This document shows positions 1 through 6,506 of a stretch of 34,738 bases of DNA, in pieces. Position 1 is the first letter of the stretch; each line of letters opens with the position of its first letter. The notes beneath the pieces are model-generated. The model was not told the origin of the DNA and ran no database searches. It saw only the letters and a program-made list of their open reading frames with translations. This stretch comes from a virus. Both the position numbers and the translations under genes were made by a program. The DNA lies in IMG/VR virus record IMGVR_UViG_3300042453_003962, positions 1-34,738 of that record; one strand, written 5' to 3'.

Positions 1-20
1 AAAGATAATTGAGGTGTCAC

Positions 21-1055
21 ATGAATATCAAGACGATTTTTACTACTGTCTTAGCAATACTTTGCATTTCATTTGCAGCATATGCACAAAACGCAAGAGA
101 TCAAATTCGTGCTGTTGGATCATCGACAGTTTTTCCATTTACTACAACGGTTGCTGAAAATTTCAGTCGAACATCAGGTCTGAAGGCGCCTATTGTAGAA
201 TCTACTGGAACGGGTGGTGGATTTCGTCTGTTCTGTGCCGGTATAGGAACACAACACCCAGACATTTCAAATGCGTCTCGTCCGATCACAAAATCAGAAA
301 TTGAACTTTGCGCCAAGAATGGTGTAACGAGCATTACTGAAGTAATGATTGGATATGATGGCATCGTATTTGCGGTTCGCAAGGATGTAAAGCCTTTTAG
401 TTTGACACGCGAACACGTTTGGCTTGCTTTGGCTCGTCAGGTGCCAAAGGACGGTAAGCTTGTAAATAATTTCTACCAGAAATGGAATGAGATTGATCCT
501 AAACTACCAAACGCTCCAATTGAAGTCATGGGACCGCCTCCGACTTCTGGAACGCGCGATGCATTTGTTGAAATGGTAATGGATCATGGCTGCAAGAGTT
601 TCGATGAAATCAAGTCTCTGCAAGATGCAAGACAGAAGCAAGCTGCCTGCTCTTCAATTCGTGAAGATGGCAAGTTCATTGAGGCTGGTGAAAATGATAA
701 TCTAATTGTTCAGAGACTGGTCTCTAACAAGAACAATCTAATTATTGGAGTCTTTGGATACTCGTTCTTGGAAGAAAACGTAGACAAGCTTATTGGATTA
801 AAGATTGATGAGGTAGAGCCAGAGTTTGAAAATATCTCTACACAGAAATATCCAGTCGCTCGTTCCTTGTTTGTCTATGTCAAGAATGCTCATGCTGAAG
901 TTATTCCTGGCATTAGAGATTTCATAGCTGAGTATGTTTCAGATCGTTCCATGGCTGAGAATGGATACCTTGAGAAAAAGGGTCTTGTGCCATTGACGAA
1001 GGCACAGAGAGAGCTTGTGCGTAAAAATGCTCTTACACTAACACCAATGAAATGA
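21..1055 (+). CDS. pstS: Phosphate ABC transporter substrate-binding protein PstS
   Basis: Periplasmic phosphate-binding protein that would feed the host PstCAB transporter. The 344-residue product starts with a signal peptide (residues 1-22: lysine, a hydrophobic run to about 20, then an AYA cleavage motif before Q23). The mature part shows PstS phosphate-loop motifs: GSSTVFPF at 33-40 and STGTGGGFRL at 61-70, then an ASRPI motif. I chose the ATG at 21, which has GAGGTG 5 bases upstream; an in-frame TTG at 9 lies before that ribosome site and is unlikely. PstS is a known auxiliary metabolic gene in T4-like cyanophages, where it is induced under phosphate starvation. Here it stands without pstC, pstA or pstB, so it must use the host permease. 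Family assignment is firm; benefit to the phage is inferred. Confidence 0.93.
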   Translation: MNIKTIFTTVLAILCISFAAYAQNARDQIRAVGSSTVFPFTTTVAENFSRTSGLKAPIVESTGTGGGFRLFCAGIGTQHPDISNASRPITKSEIELCAKNGVTSITEVMIGYDGIVFAVRKDVKPFSLTREHVWLALARQVPKDGKLVNNFYQKWNEIDPKLPNAPIEVMGPPPTSGTRDAFVEMVMDHGCKSFDEIKSLQDARQKQAACSSIREDGKFIEAGENDNLIVQRLVSNKNNLIIGVFGYSFLEENVDKLIGLKIDEVEPEFENISTQKYPVARSLFVYVKNAHAEVIPGIRDFIAEYVSDRSMAENGYLEKKGLVPLTKAQRELVRKNALTLTPMK

Positions 1056-1067
1056 AAGGTTTATATC

Positions 1068-1361
1068 ATGGTCAAGTATATTCTAAAGTCTGTTGATGAT
1101 ACTGCCGACGATATGGCAGCTACTGTGACGTATGAGTTTCAGTCCGATCTGGCTGACAATGTCACATGGCATCTTGCTCAGTTCATGCGCGCAGTAGGAT
1201 TTACCTGGGTAGAGAGTCTTGAGATCGTCAAGGAGTATGATGATTCAGAGTTTGATGAACTTGACGATAGTGAATTGACGATTGATGATTCAATGATTGT
1301 CAATAAGGATTCCACAGAAGACAAGTATGTGTCTGTGACACCAACTAAAGATACCAAGTAA
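1068..1361 (+). CDS. Small acidic hypothetical protein
   Basis: 97-residue protein I do not recognise. The N-terminal two thirds looks like a compact alpha/beta fold with tryptophans in AQFMRAVGFTWVESLEIV. The C-terminal third is strongly acidic (YDDSEFDELDDSE) with no membrane segment or cysteine pair. It begins 12 bases after pstS with a weak AAAGG ribosome site, so it is probably co-transcribed with pstS. Its TAA stop is directly adjacent to the stop of the convergent dps gene, leaving no room for a terminator. Acidic C-termini occur in DNA-mimic and ssDNA-binding proteins, but nothing here supports such a call. Confidence 0.7.
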   Translation: MVKYILKSVDDTADDMAATVTYEFQSDLADNVTWHLAQFMRAVGFTWVESLEIVKEYDDSEFDELDDSELTIDDSMIVNKDSTEDKYVSVTPTKDTK

Positions 1362-1922
1362 TTAGTCGGTTGGTCGCATACCCATTGTGCGTTCTTGACC
1401 AACCATATGGCTCTTGATCATCCATGCTAGTTTTGCATGTTTATCAAGGCGGTCTTCCAAGTAATTGACGAGACCGTAATTGTCTTCGCGTTCTGCTAGC
1501 CCTCTTGCTGCATTGATTGAATCGACCAATGCGGAATTAGCGGCTAGCAGACGAGCGAACATATTTTTTGATCCAGGAATTTCTGCCGTGTCCGACATTG
1601 TCGATAGCGATTCAAATTCCTTCATTGTTCCTGGTGCATATGAACCAAGTGCGCGAATTTGTTCGGCAGCAGTATCGACTTCTTCAAACAGTTGCACATA
1701 GACCTTGGAGAAGAAATCATGATAGGCTGAAAAGAATGGACCTTCAACATTCCAATGATACTTGTGTGCGAGAAGATACATGCTGAATGTATTTGCTAGT
1801 ACAATGTGCATTGTACGCACAAGATCTGGTTTGCCCAATTGTTCTTCCAGAAGTTCCTCATTTAGAACAGTTTCTGTTGTATCTTGGACTTCTTCTTGAA
1901 TCACATTTTCATTTTCGGACAT
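1362..1922 (-). CDS. dps: Dps-like DNA-protecting ferritin
   Basis: Ferritin-like dodecamer-forming protein that oxidises and stores iron and, in bacteria, shields DNA from peroxide. Counting from the ATG at 1922 (186 residues), the ferroxidase ligands are present with E. coli Dps spacing: H56 (in HKYHWNVEGP), H68 (in AYHDFF), D83 and E87 (in EEVDTAAEQ). The C-terminal helices continue to the end. The N-terminal ~33 residues are an unusually acidic extension, where classical Dps often has a basic DNA-binding tail. An upstream ATG at 1931 is in frame, but the AGAGGA ribosome site would then be only a base away; from 1922 it is 9 bases off, which fits better. A late promoter lies 28 bases upstream, so it is probably made late. 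It runs against the flanking plus-strand genes. Confidence 0.9.
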   Translation of the reverse strand: MSENENVIQEEVQDTTETVLNEELLEEQLGKPDLVRTMHIVLANTFSMYLLAHKYHWNVEGPFFSAYHDFFSKVYVQLFEEVDTAAEQIRALGSYAPGTMKEFESLSTMSDTAEIPGSKNMFARLLAANSALVDSINAARGLAEREDNYGLVNYLEDRLDKHAKLAWMIKSHMVGQERTMGMRPTD

Positions 1923-1949
1923 AGTTGACATTCCTCTAGAGGTATGATA

Positions 1950-1957
1950 TATTTATA
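1950..1957 (-). promoter_or_regulatory. T4-type late promoter for dps
   Basis: The minus strand reads TATAAATA exactly, the T4 late promoter -10 consensus recognised by gp55/gp33 with the sliding clamp. It ends 27 bases before the dps ATG at 1922, leaving room for a short leader that contains AGAGGA. A 10-bp palindrome (cctctagagg, 1933-1942) lies in that leader. Confidence 0.7.
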
Positions 1958-1960
1958 ATC

Positions 1961-2530
1961 ATGAATATCTTTTATCTTTCTCACGATCATGCTCAGTGTG
2001 CCCAATGGCATGTGGACAAACATGTAGTCAAGATGATTCTGGAAAGCTGTCAGTTGCTTTCTACGGCTCGTCGTTTGATTGACGGTGTTCCAACAATTGA
2101 AAAACGATATGTTGCAGGATCATTGCATCCGGCACGTTTTCGTAATATCAAGCGATGGGTGCTGGAAGATCATCCAGAAGCTGACAAGATCATCTATCAG
2201 GCTACGCATGTAAATCATCCGTCGGCTGTGTGGGTTCGTCAGTCATTGGAGAACTATGTTTGGTTGTCGGATCTAACATTTGCCCTTATCAATGAATACA
2301 AGTATCGATATGGTAAGGATCACAAGTGCGAAATTGTTGCTCGTCATCTTGCGACTCCTCCCATGAAGGATTTTCCTCATAAGGGATTCACGGAGCCGAC
2401 ACCTGCAATGCCAGATGAGTACAAGGTTACTGGCGACAGCATTGCGTCATATCACAATTATTACCGTGGTGCTAAGGCTCGTATGGCATCATGGAAGAAT
2501 CGTGATGTACCGTCTTGGTTTACTAAATAA
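1961..2530 (+). CDS. Conserved T4-like phage protein of unknown function
   Basis: 189-residue soluble protein. I recognise the family as common in T4-like cyanophages and relatives but know of no established function. Visible hallmarks are an N-terminal MNIFYLSHD strand, a DKHVVKMILESCQLL helix, HVNHPSAVWVRQS near the middle, an FTEPTPAMPDEYK loop and a C-terminal SYHNYYRGAKARM plus W-rich end. Conserved His, Asp, Glu, Arg and Tyr residues suggest an enzyme or nucleic-acid-processing protein, but no catalytic motif is assignable. It diverges from dps, with 38 bases between the two start codons. Its ribosome site is poor (AGAGG sits about 18 bases upstream). Confidence 0.75.
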   Translation: MNIFYLSHDHAQCAQWHVDKHVVKMILESCQLLSTARRLIDGVPTIEKRYVAGSLHPARFRNIKRWVLEDHPEADKIIYQATHVNHPSAVWVRQSLENYVWLSDLTFALINEYKYRYGKDHKCEIVARHLATPPMKDFPHKGFTEPTPAMPDEYKVTGDSIASYHNYYRGAKARMASWKNRDVPSWFTK

Positions 2531-2562
2531 GAGTATGTTCAACCTCAAACCAGGATTATATT

Positions 2563-2823
2563 ATGCCAACGTATGATTTTATCAATGAAGAAACTGGTGA
2601 AACATTTGAGATGCAGATGTCTATTGCAGACATGGAAAAGTATCTCAAAAAGAACAAACATATCAAGCAGGCTGTCACCAGAATGACTTTAGGTGATTCG
2701 GTTCGTCTAGGAATCACCAAGCCGCCAGCAGATTTTCAAAAAGGAGTTATTGGTCGCATGAAGGAAAAAGTTCATGGCAATAATCTGAAGACTTCGAAAT
2801 TCAACATTCCAAGAGAGTGGTGA
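2563..2823 (+). CDS. Small conserved phage protein (MPTYDF family)
   Basis: 86-residue protein opening with MPTYDF, the start seen in FmdB-type zinc-ribbon proteins, but without any cysteine, so no zinc ribbon is formed. Similar small proteins ending in a lysine-rich tail are common in T4-like phages and have no proven role. The middle predicts a helix (SIADMEKYLKKNKHIKQ), followed by a conserved-looking KPPADFQKGVIGRMKEK stretch. The ATG has CAGGA 8 bases upstream. It lies in the same direction between the 189-residue protein and phoH. Confidence 0.7.
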   Translation: MPTYDFINEETGETFEMQMSIADMEKYLKKNKHIKQAVTRMTLGDSVRLGITKPPADFQKGVIGRMKEKVHGNNLKTSKFNIPREW

Positions 2824-2869
2824 GTGATTAGTCCCATTTCTCCCGTGTATAAAACAGTATTCAACACGC

Positions 2870-2903
2870 AAAGAGGATCTCGCGAAAACGCAAGGTCCTC
2901 TTT
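2870..2903 (+). terminator. Inverted repeat ahead of phoH (weak terminator or leader hairpin)
   Basis: An 8-bp perfect inverted repeat, aaagagga (2870-2877) and tcctcttt (2896-2903), with an inner GCG/CGC pairing around AAAA. The stem ends in three T but no long U-tract follows, so termination would be weak. It ends 20 bases before the phoH start and could equally be a leader hairpin or RNA-processing site. Confidence 0.4.
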
Positions 2904-2923
2904 GTCATTTCAGAGAGGCGTAC

Positions 2924-3622
2924 ATGTCAAAGAAAAAGAAGAAGTTAAATCAACAACAGCAACAAAATCATTTCTCTCTACGAACAATATCACCACTAAC
3001 ACTAAATCAATCATCAACATTCAAGGCCTTTGAGCAAGGCAAACATCTTCTTCTACACGGCGTTGCCGGAACAGGTAAAACATACATCTCTCTATATCTG
3101 GCACTAAATGAAGTTCTAAACAAATCCAGATACAAACACATTGTCGTCATACGCAGCGTAGTTCCTTCTCGCGATATGGGATTTCTGCCAGGCTCCGCAA
3201 AGGAAAAAGCAAAAGTGTATGAAGAGCCATACAAGATGATTTGCGATGATTTATTTGGTCGTGGCGATGGCTATGATATACTCAAGATGAAGCGCATGTT
3301 GGATTTTACCACGACTTCATTCTTGCGCGGAGTTACATTCAATGATGCAATCATCATTGTCGATGAATGTCAAAACATGATTCAACAAGAGTTGGATACT
3401 GTCATGACTCGTGTTGGTAACAATTGTCGTATCGTGTTCTGCGGAGATTTTCGTCAGACTGATTTGGCAAAGCATGAAGAACGCAGAGGACTCTTGACAT
3501 TCATGAATATTCTTGATAAAATGTCTTGCTTTGAAAAAATTGAGTTTGGTAAGGAAGATATCGTGCGTAGTGCATTGGTAAAATCCTACATCATCTCTAA
3601 ACTGGAGTTAGGATACGTTTGA
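2924..3622 (+). CDS. phoH: PhoH-like P-loop ATPase
   Basis: 232-residue ATPase of the PhoH family, common in marine T4-like phages. Walker A is GVAGTGKT at residues 46-53 and Walker B is IIIVDECQ at about 143-150, followed by the family motif GDFRQTD. The N-terminus is a basic, glutamine-rich leader (MSKKKKKLNQQQQQ) that looks disordered. AGAGAGG lies 6 bases before the ATG. Bacterial PhoH was linked to the phosphate regulon and is related to RNA-helicase-like and PIN-PhoH proteins; the phage role is unsettled. A phosphate-stress link with PstS, 2 kb upstream, is plausible but inferred. Confidence 0.92.
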   Translation: MSKKKKKLNQQQQQNHFSLRTISPLTLNQSSTFKAFEQGKHLLLHGVAGTGKTYISLYLALNEVLNKSRYKHIVVIRSVVPSRDMGFLPGSAKEKAKVYEEPYKMICDDLFGRGDGYDILKMKRMLDFTTTSFLRGVTFNDAIIIVDECQNMIQQELDTVMTRVGNNCRIVFCGDFRQTDLAKHEERRGLLTFMNILDKMSCFEKIEFGKEDIVRSALVKSYIISKLELGYV

Positions 3623-3623
3623 T

Positions 3624-3785
3624 ATGTTGATTTATGCTGCACCTGCGATCATTTGGATGATCATGCGTCTAATGAGAAAGATCATACTCACTTGGCCCAA
3701 TGCATTCAATGCATGGATGTGTGTGATCACCACAATCGTCATGGGCGGGATCATTTTTAATTTTCTGGTAAAGCTTATAAGTTAA
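3624..3785 (+). CDS. Small two-segment membrane protein
   Basis: 53 codons, opening MLIYAAPAIIWMIM. It shows a hydrophobic N-terminal segment (about 1-14), a short basic stretch with RLMRK, and a second hydrophobic segment (about 31-50, CVITTIVMGGIIFNFLV). It starts one base after the phoH stop, and its TAA overlaps the ATG of the next gene by one base, typical of real genes in this phage. GGAGTTAGGA lies about 12 bases upstream. Size and topology would suit a holin or pinholin acting with the endolysin candidate 1.2 kb downstream, but no holin signature can be read, so function is open. Confidence 0.65.
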   Translation: MLIYAAPAIIWMIMRLMRKIILTWPNAFNAWMCVITTIVMGGIIFNFLVKLIS

Positions 3786-4441
3786 TGAAAAAGTTTCATC
3801 ATTCATTTGTGAATCTTCCAAATCTTGAGGAAGAGTATATTGACGGAAGGAGGCATTATAGAACTCCAGAGGGAAATGTGTATCCTTCCGTCACTACTAT
3901 TTTGTCACGATTGCCAAACGAGAGTTTGAAAGAATGGCAAAATAGAGTTGGAGAAGAAGAAGCCAAGCGAGTATCTGGCGTATCAGCTCGACGCGGAAAA
4001 AATCTTCATCAAGTCTGTGAGCGATATTTGCTCAATGAAGAAAAGCCTACGCGCGGTCATATGCCAGATGTTTCATTTATGTTTCTTGAGTTAAGAAAAC
4101 ATATTGATCGAATTGATGAAGTATACGCCGTTGAAGCGCCTTTATATTCTGATCAATATAAGTTTGCAGGAAGATGTGATGCAATAGGTACATTTGATGG
4201 ATATCCGGCGATCATTGATTTCAAGACGACCAAGTCGGAAGCTGATTCCAGCATGGATAAGGTCAAGAAATATTTCATGCAGTTGTCGGCATATTCTTTG
4301 GCATATGAAGAAAGAACTGGCGTAAAAATTGATTTGGGGGTATTGTTATTTGCATCGGCAGAAACTGAATCTAGCTGCATTCCTGCAAATTTGACTAAGT
4401 ACAAGACTCAATTCATTTCTTTGTTGACAAGCACTAAATAA
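3785..4441 (+). CDS. PD-(D/E)XK exonuclease (RecB/Cas4-like)
   Basis: 218-residue nuclease of the PD-(D/E)XK superfamily, widespread in T4-like cyanophages and usually annotated as exonuclease. The core motif is visible: D132 in GRCDAIG and D145-x-K147 in IIDFKTTK. A helix with SARRGKNLHQVCERYL (about 67-82) provides the upstream His/Glu element typical of RecB-like folds, and YFMQLSAYSLAYEE (about 158-171) matches the QxxxY helix. A role in host DNA breakdown or recombination is likely but not shown. The last bases contain the -35 box of the tmRNA promoter. Confidence 0.82.
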   Translation: MKKFHHSFVNLPNLEEEYIDGRRHYRTPEGNVYPSVTTILSRLPNESLKEWQNRVGEEEAKRVSGVSARRGKNLHQVCERYLLNEEKPTRGHMPDVSFMFLELRKHIDRIDEVYAVEAPLYSDQYKFAGRCDAIGTFDGYPAIIDFKTTKSEADSSMDKVKKYFMQLSAYSLAYEERTGVKIDLGVLLFASAETESSCIPANLTKYKTQFISLLTSTK

Positions 4442-4452
4442 TGTAATATAAT
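4424..4452 (+). promoter_or_regulatory. Consensus sigma-70 promoter for the tmRNA
   Basis: TTGACA at 4424-4429 and TATAAT at 4447-4452 with exactly 17 bases between them, a perfect housekeeping promoter. The expected start is near 4459-4460, just before the tmRNA acceptor piece. It overlaps the end of the exonuclease gene. It implies transcription by unmodified host polymerase, so probably early and strong. Confidence 0.85.
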
Positions 4453-4458
4453 ACGATA

Positions 4459-4770
4459 TTACTGTTGATAACAACGTAATAAACTGTCTGGACGCGGCTT
4501 CAATGCCGCCACCTCCACCAGTCAACACACTAGGGCCGTAACCCAAGCAGCTGCTTGAGAAACCCCAAAAGTGAGGGATTAAGTGTGTTGGCTAATGGGG
4601 GTGAAAGGGATTCGACAGAAGTGTAAAGGTTGCGGAGGTAATCGGTAAGGAACGACCGACAATTAGTCCAAAACAATAGATGCAAACGATAATTACGCAT
4701 CTGAGATGGCACTAGCTGCCTGAACGGGGTTCGGTGGGGACCTGGCAACAGAATCCCACCACTTTCATCA
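4459..4770 (+). ncRNA. ssrA: Circularly permuted (two-piece) tmRNA, tag ANDNYASEMALAA
   Basis: Trans-translation RNA that rescues stalled ribosomes. The 3' acceptor piece comes first (about 4459-4520): T-arm gcggc-TTCAAT-gccgc (4495-4510), then CACCTCC, A, CCA ending at 4520. An intervening segment (4521-4596) is closed by an 11-bp helix (4521-4531 with 4582-4592) and would be cut out. The coding piece begins GGGGGTG at 4597-4603, which pairs with 4511-4517-region CACCTCC to give a 7-bp acceptor stem with the G3-U70 wobble and A73 that alanyl-tRNA synthetase needs. GACAG (4614-4618) pairs with CTGTC (4484-4488). A TCGGT/ACCGA stem (4642-4659) fits pseudoknot 1. The tag starts at GCA 4682 and stops at TGA 4721-4723. 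A GGTGGGG/TCCCACC hairpin (4733-4760) follows. The outer ends are approximate. Confidence 0.93.
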
Positions 4771-4786
4771 ATCGTAGGAGGTATCG

Positions 4787-4975
4787 ATGAGTGAAGTATC
4801 TTGTTATGTTATGAAACCCCTTTCTTATGCAACCGATAACGAATGCACGTTCAAGAATTTGCGTTCGGTTGATTTGAAACGAGCAAAGAAGCATCGTGGA
4901 GTATATAAGCTTTCGTATGGACAATACGGAAGTTCCAACCATGTTTCTTATGTGGCAACACGAGATTTCGACTGA
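4787..4975 (+). CDS. Small hypothetical protein downstream of tmRNA
   Basis: 62-residue protein with no recognisable domain. It is mildly basic in the middle (NLRSVDLKRAKKHRG), has two cysteines and a tyrosine/serine-rich C-terminal part. The strongest ribosome site in the window, TAGGAGGT (4775-4782), lies 4 bases upstream, so it is very probably expressed, either from tmRNA precursor read-through or a longer transcript. Its TGA overlaps the ATG of the endolysin candidate by one base, suggesting translational coupling. Confidence 0.7.
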   Translation: MSEVSCYVMKPLSYATDNECTFKNLRSVDLKRAKKHRGVYKLSYGQYGSSNHVSYVATRDFD

Positions 4976-5586
4976 TGTATAAAACTCTGATGGTAGGAAT
5001 ATTCCTACTCATCGGGTTCTTTGGTGCAAGACTGTATCCATATGATACAACAACAAATGCTGTAGCGCAAATTCCTGGATATGAAAGGATTTACGAATAC
5101 GAGCATTTGTTGCTATCATTTGTTCCAGATGAACCATTGCCCGATGAGCAGGAGACAAAAGTAGTCAACGTCGATCCTAAAGAGAGGGAGTGTTTAGCCA
5201 AAGCCATATATTGGGAGGCTCGCAACCAATCTCTTGATGGAAAAGTCGCTGTAGGATACGTTGTAATCAATCGTGTCAATGCTGGTCTGTGGAAAGACTC
5301 CATCTGTGGCGTTGTCTATCAGGGTTGTCAATTCTCTTGGGTCTGTGAAGGTAAGGGTAAAAGAAACCTCTACAAGCTAACGAACGAGAACGAAAAAATT
5401 GCATGGGCTGAGGCGATTGCTCTTGCAAATGAACTTCTCATAGAGTATAATGACATTGAAGATATAACGAAGGGTGCAGTCTTCTTTCATGCTCATTATG
5501 TGAGACCTGATTGGTCAAAGTGGAAGAAAGTTGAACGCACCGTTCGTATTGATGATCATATATTCTATCGTTTGAGGTCCATGTAA
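4975..5586 (+). CDS. SleB-type cell wall hydrolase, candidate signal-anchored endolysin
   Basis: 203-residue protein with an N-terminal hydrophobic segment (about residues 5-18) that looks like an uncleaved signal anchor, a linker, and from about 71 a cell-wall hydrolase SleB (Hydrolase_2) domain. The catalytic glutamate is probably E81 in AIYWEARNQ, with the family's GKVAVGYVVINRV, CQFSWVCEGK and GAVFFHAHYV motifs following. SleB-type enzymes cleave peptidoglycan glycan strands. As a free-standing, membrane-targeted wall hydrolase it is the best lysis enzyme in this window, possibly a SAR endolysin released on membrane depolarisation; that behaviour is inferred. It is coupled to the gene before (1-base overlap) and to gp33 after (1-base overlap). 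Confidence 0.85.
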   Translation: MYKTLMVGIFLLIGFFGARLYPYDTTTNAVAQIPGYERIYEYEHLLLSFVPDEPLPDEQETKVVNVDPKERECLAKAIYWEARNQSLDGKVAVGYVVINRVNAGLWKDSICGVVYQGCQFSWVCEGKGKRNLYKLTNENEKIAWAEAIALANELLIEYNDIEDITKGAVFFHAHYVRPDWSKWKKVERTVRIDDHIFYRLRSM

Positions 5587-5807
5587 TGCCAACAAAAGAT
5601 GAAATGCTATCCTTTGCCAAGACTATTGAGCAGATAGTCAAGGAAAAGGATCTAAACTATATTGATGCTGTGACGCATTTTTGCGAGATCAATTCTTTGG
5701 AGATTGAGTCAGTTACAAATCTGATCAATCAATCATTGAAGGCCAAGATTGCATATGATGCGTCACAGCTCAATCTTTTACCCAAAAGCAATACATTGCC
5801 AGTATGA
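5586..5807 (+). CDS. 33: Late transcription co-activator gp33
   Basis: 73-residue protein matching the short gp33 of cyanophage-type T4-like phages (T4 gp33 is 112). In T4, gp33 binds the RNA polymerase beta flap and links gp55-polymerase to the gp45 clamp at late promoters. Visible features are an N-terminal helix (EMLSFAKTIEQIVKEK), the conserved pattern NYIDAVTHFCE, then LEIESVTNLINQSLKAKI. The call leans on synteny: 33-59-32 is the T4 order and all three are here, with a 4-base overlap into gp59. The late promoters seen elsewhere in the window are its expected targets. Confidence 0.75.
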   Translation: MPTKDEMLSFAKTIEQIVKEKDLNYIDAVTHFCEINSLEIESVTNLINQSLKAKIAYDASQLNLLPKSNTLPV

Positions 5808-6412
5808 AAATTGTTGCTCTAGAAGCATACAAGCTATTTCATTCGATCAAGCTTCACTTTACTCGTCAGTCATTTGACTTTTTCAAGAGTAGAGTAAAGA
5901 TTTCGGAGAAAGCTTTTCTTTCTCGTCGCGATAGATTTGCATTTTATCGATTGGCGAAAGAGTATGATCGTGATCAATTTATCTCCCTGACTCTGGCGAA
6001 CATTCTCAAGAATGATTCGTTGTGGTCAATGAATTTGCTTGAGCCAGAAGCTGCAGATAATCTAGTCGAATATCAAAAGAGACTGGAGTCGCTCACATAT
6101 AATTTCAAGCAGGACTTGAAAAAGCTTTTGGATTGGTCGCACGAACACGGTGTTTTTTTGGATCGTGCTTTTGTCCCTGGCGATTCTTATCCTCCGTTAC
6201 TGACAATGGTCATGAGAAATGAAATTTCCATGGAGACATTTGTCATTCTAAATGGTGTCATCGATTTTCTCCCCATGTGGAAAAGAAAAATAAATGATGA
6301 GATCATTTGGCCAAAGTTTGCAATCAAGTGCGAGAAATATGCTCCATTTGTTTTGCAGCGAGTTGATTTGAAGAACATGAAAAAGATTCTGAAAAGTGAG
6401 TTTTTTCCTTGA
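5804..6412 (+). CDS. 59: DNA helicase loader gp59
   Basis: 202 residues against 217 in T4. In T4, gp59 binds fork DNA and gp32 and loads the gp41 helicase for recombination-dependent replication. The N-terminal pattern, EAYKLFHSIKLHFTRQSFDFFK, split here as EAYKLFHSIK then LHFTRQSFDFFK, is the family's signature. RRDRFAFYRLAKEYDRDQF and a helical C-terminal domain rich in aromatic and basic residues follow. It starts inside the end of gp33 (ATGA overlap) and is followed by the gp32 promoter, as expected for proteins that act together at the fork. Confidence 0.85.
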   Translation: MKIVALEAYKLFHSIKLHFTRQSFDFFKSRVKISEKAFLSRRDRFAFYRLAKEYDRDQFISLTLANILKNDSLWSMNLLEPEAADNLVEYQKRLESLTYNFKQDLKKLLDWSHEHGVFLDRAFVPGDSYPPLLTMVMRNEISMETFVILNGVIDFLPMWKRKINDEIIWPKFAIKCEKYAPFVLQRVDLKNMKKILKSEFFP

Positions 6413-6438
6413 CTTCGAATCAACGCATGATATATAAT
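6409..6438 (+). promoter_or_regulatory. Sigma-70-like promoter for gp32
   Basis: TTGACT (6409-6414) and TATAAT (6433-6438) separated by 18 bases, directly upstream of gp32. An alternative -10, TATATA (6431-6436), gives 16. It leaves a leader of about 60 bases with AAAGGAAA before the gp32 ATG. This fits early or middle expression independent of gp59. Confidence 0.7.
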
Positions 6439-6506
6439 AGTGAATATTATGCATCATGTGAACAAGATGTAATACGAAACATACAACGCATACGAAAGGA
6501 AATACA

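Noticed and set aside
9-20. TTG start at 9 for PstS
   Set aside because: It lies before the GAGGTG ribosome site and adds four residues before a normal signal peptide.
1178-1402. Minus-strand 74-codon ORF opposite the small acidic gene
   Set aside because: It is a shadow of the plus-strand gene and runs into the dps coding end, with a serine-rich composition typical of antisense reading.
2563-2823. FmdB-type zinc ribbon regulator
   Set aside because: Only the MPTYDF start matches; the protein has no cysteines.
2870-2903. Strong terminator before phoH
   Set aside because: The stem lacks a U-tract, so it is listed only as a weak terminator or leader hairpin.
4490-4520. A stand-alone tRNA gene suggested by the T-arm and CCA
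   Set aside because: No anticodon arm or D-arm precedes it; it pairs with the 5' GGGGGTG of the tmRNA coding piece.
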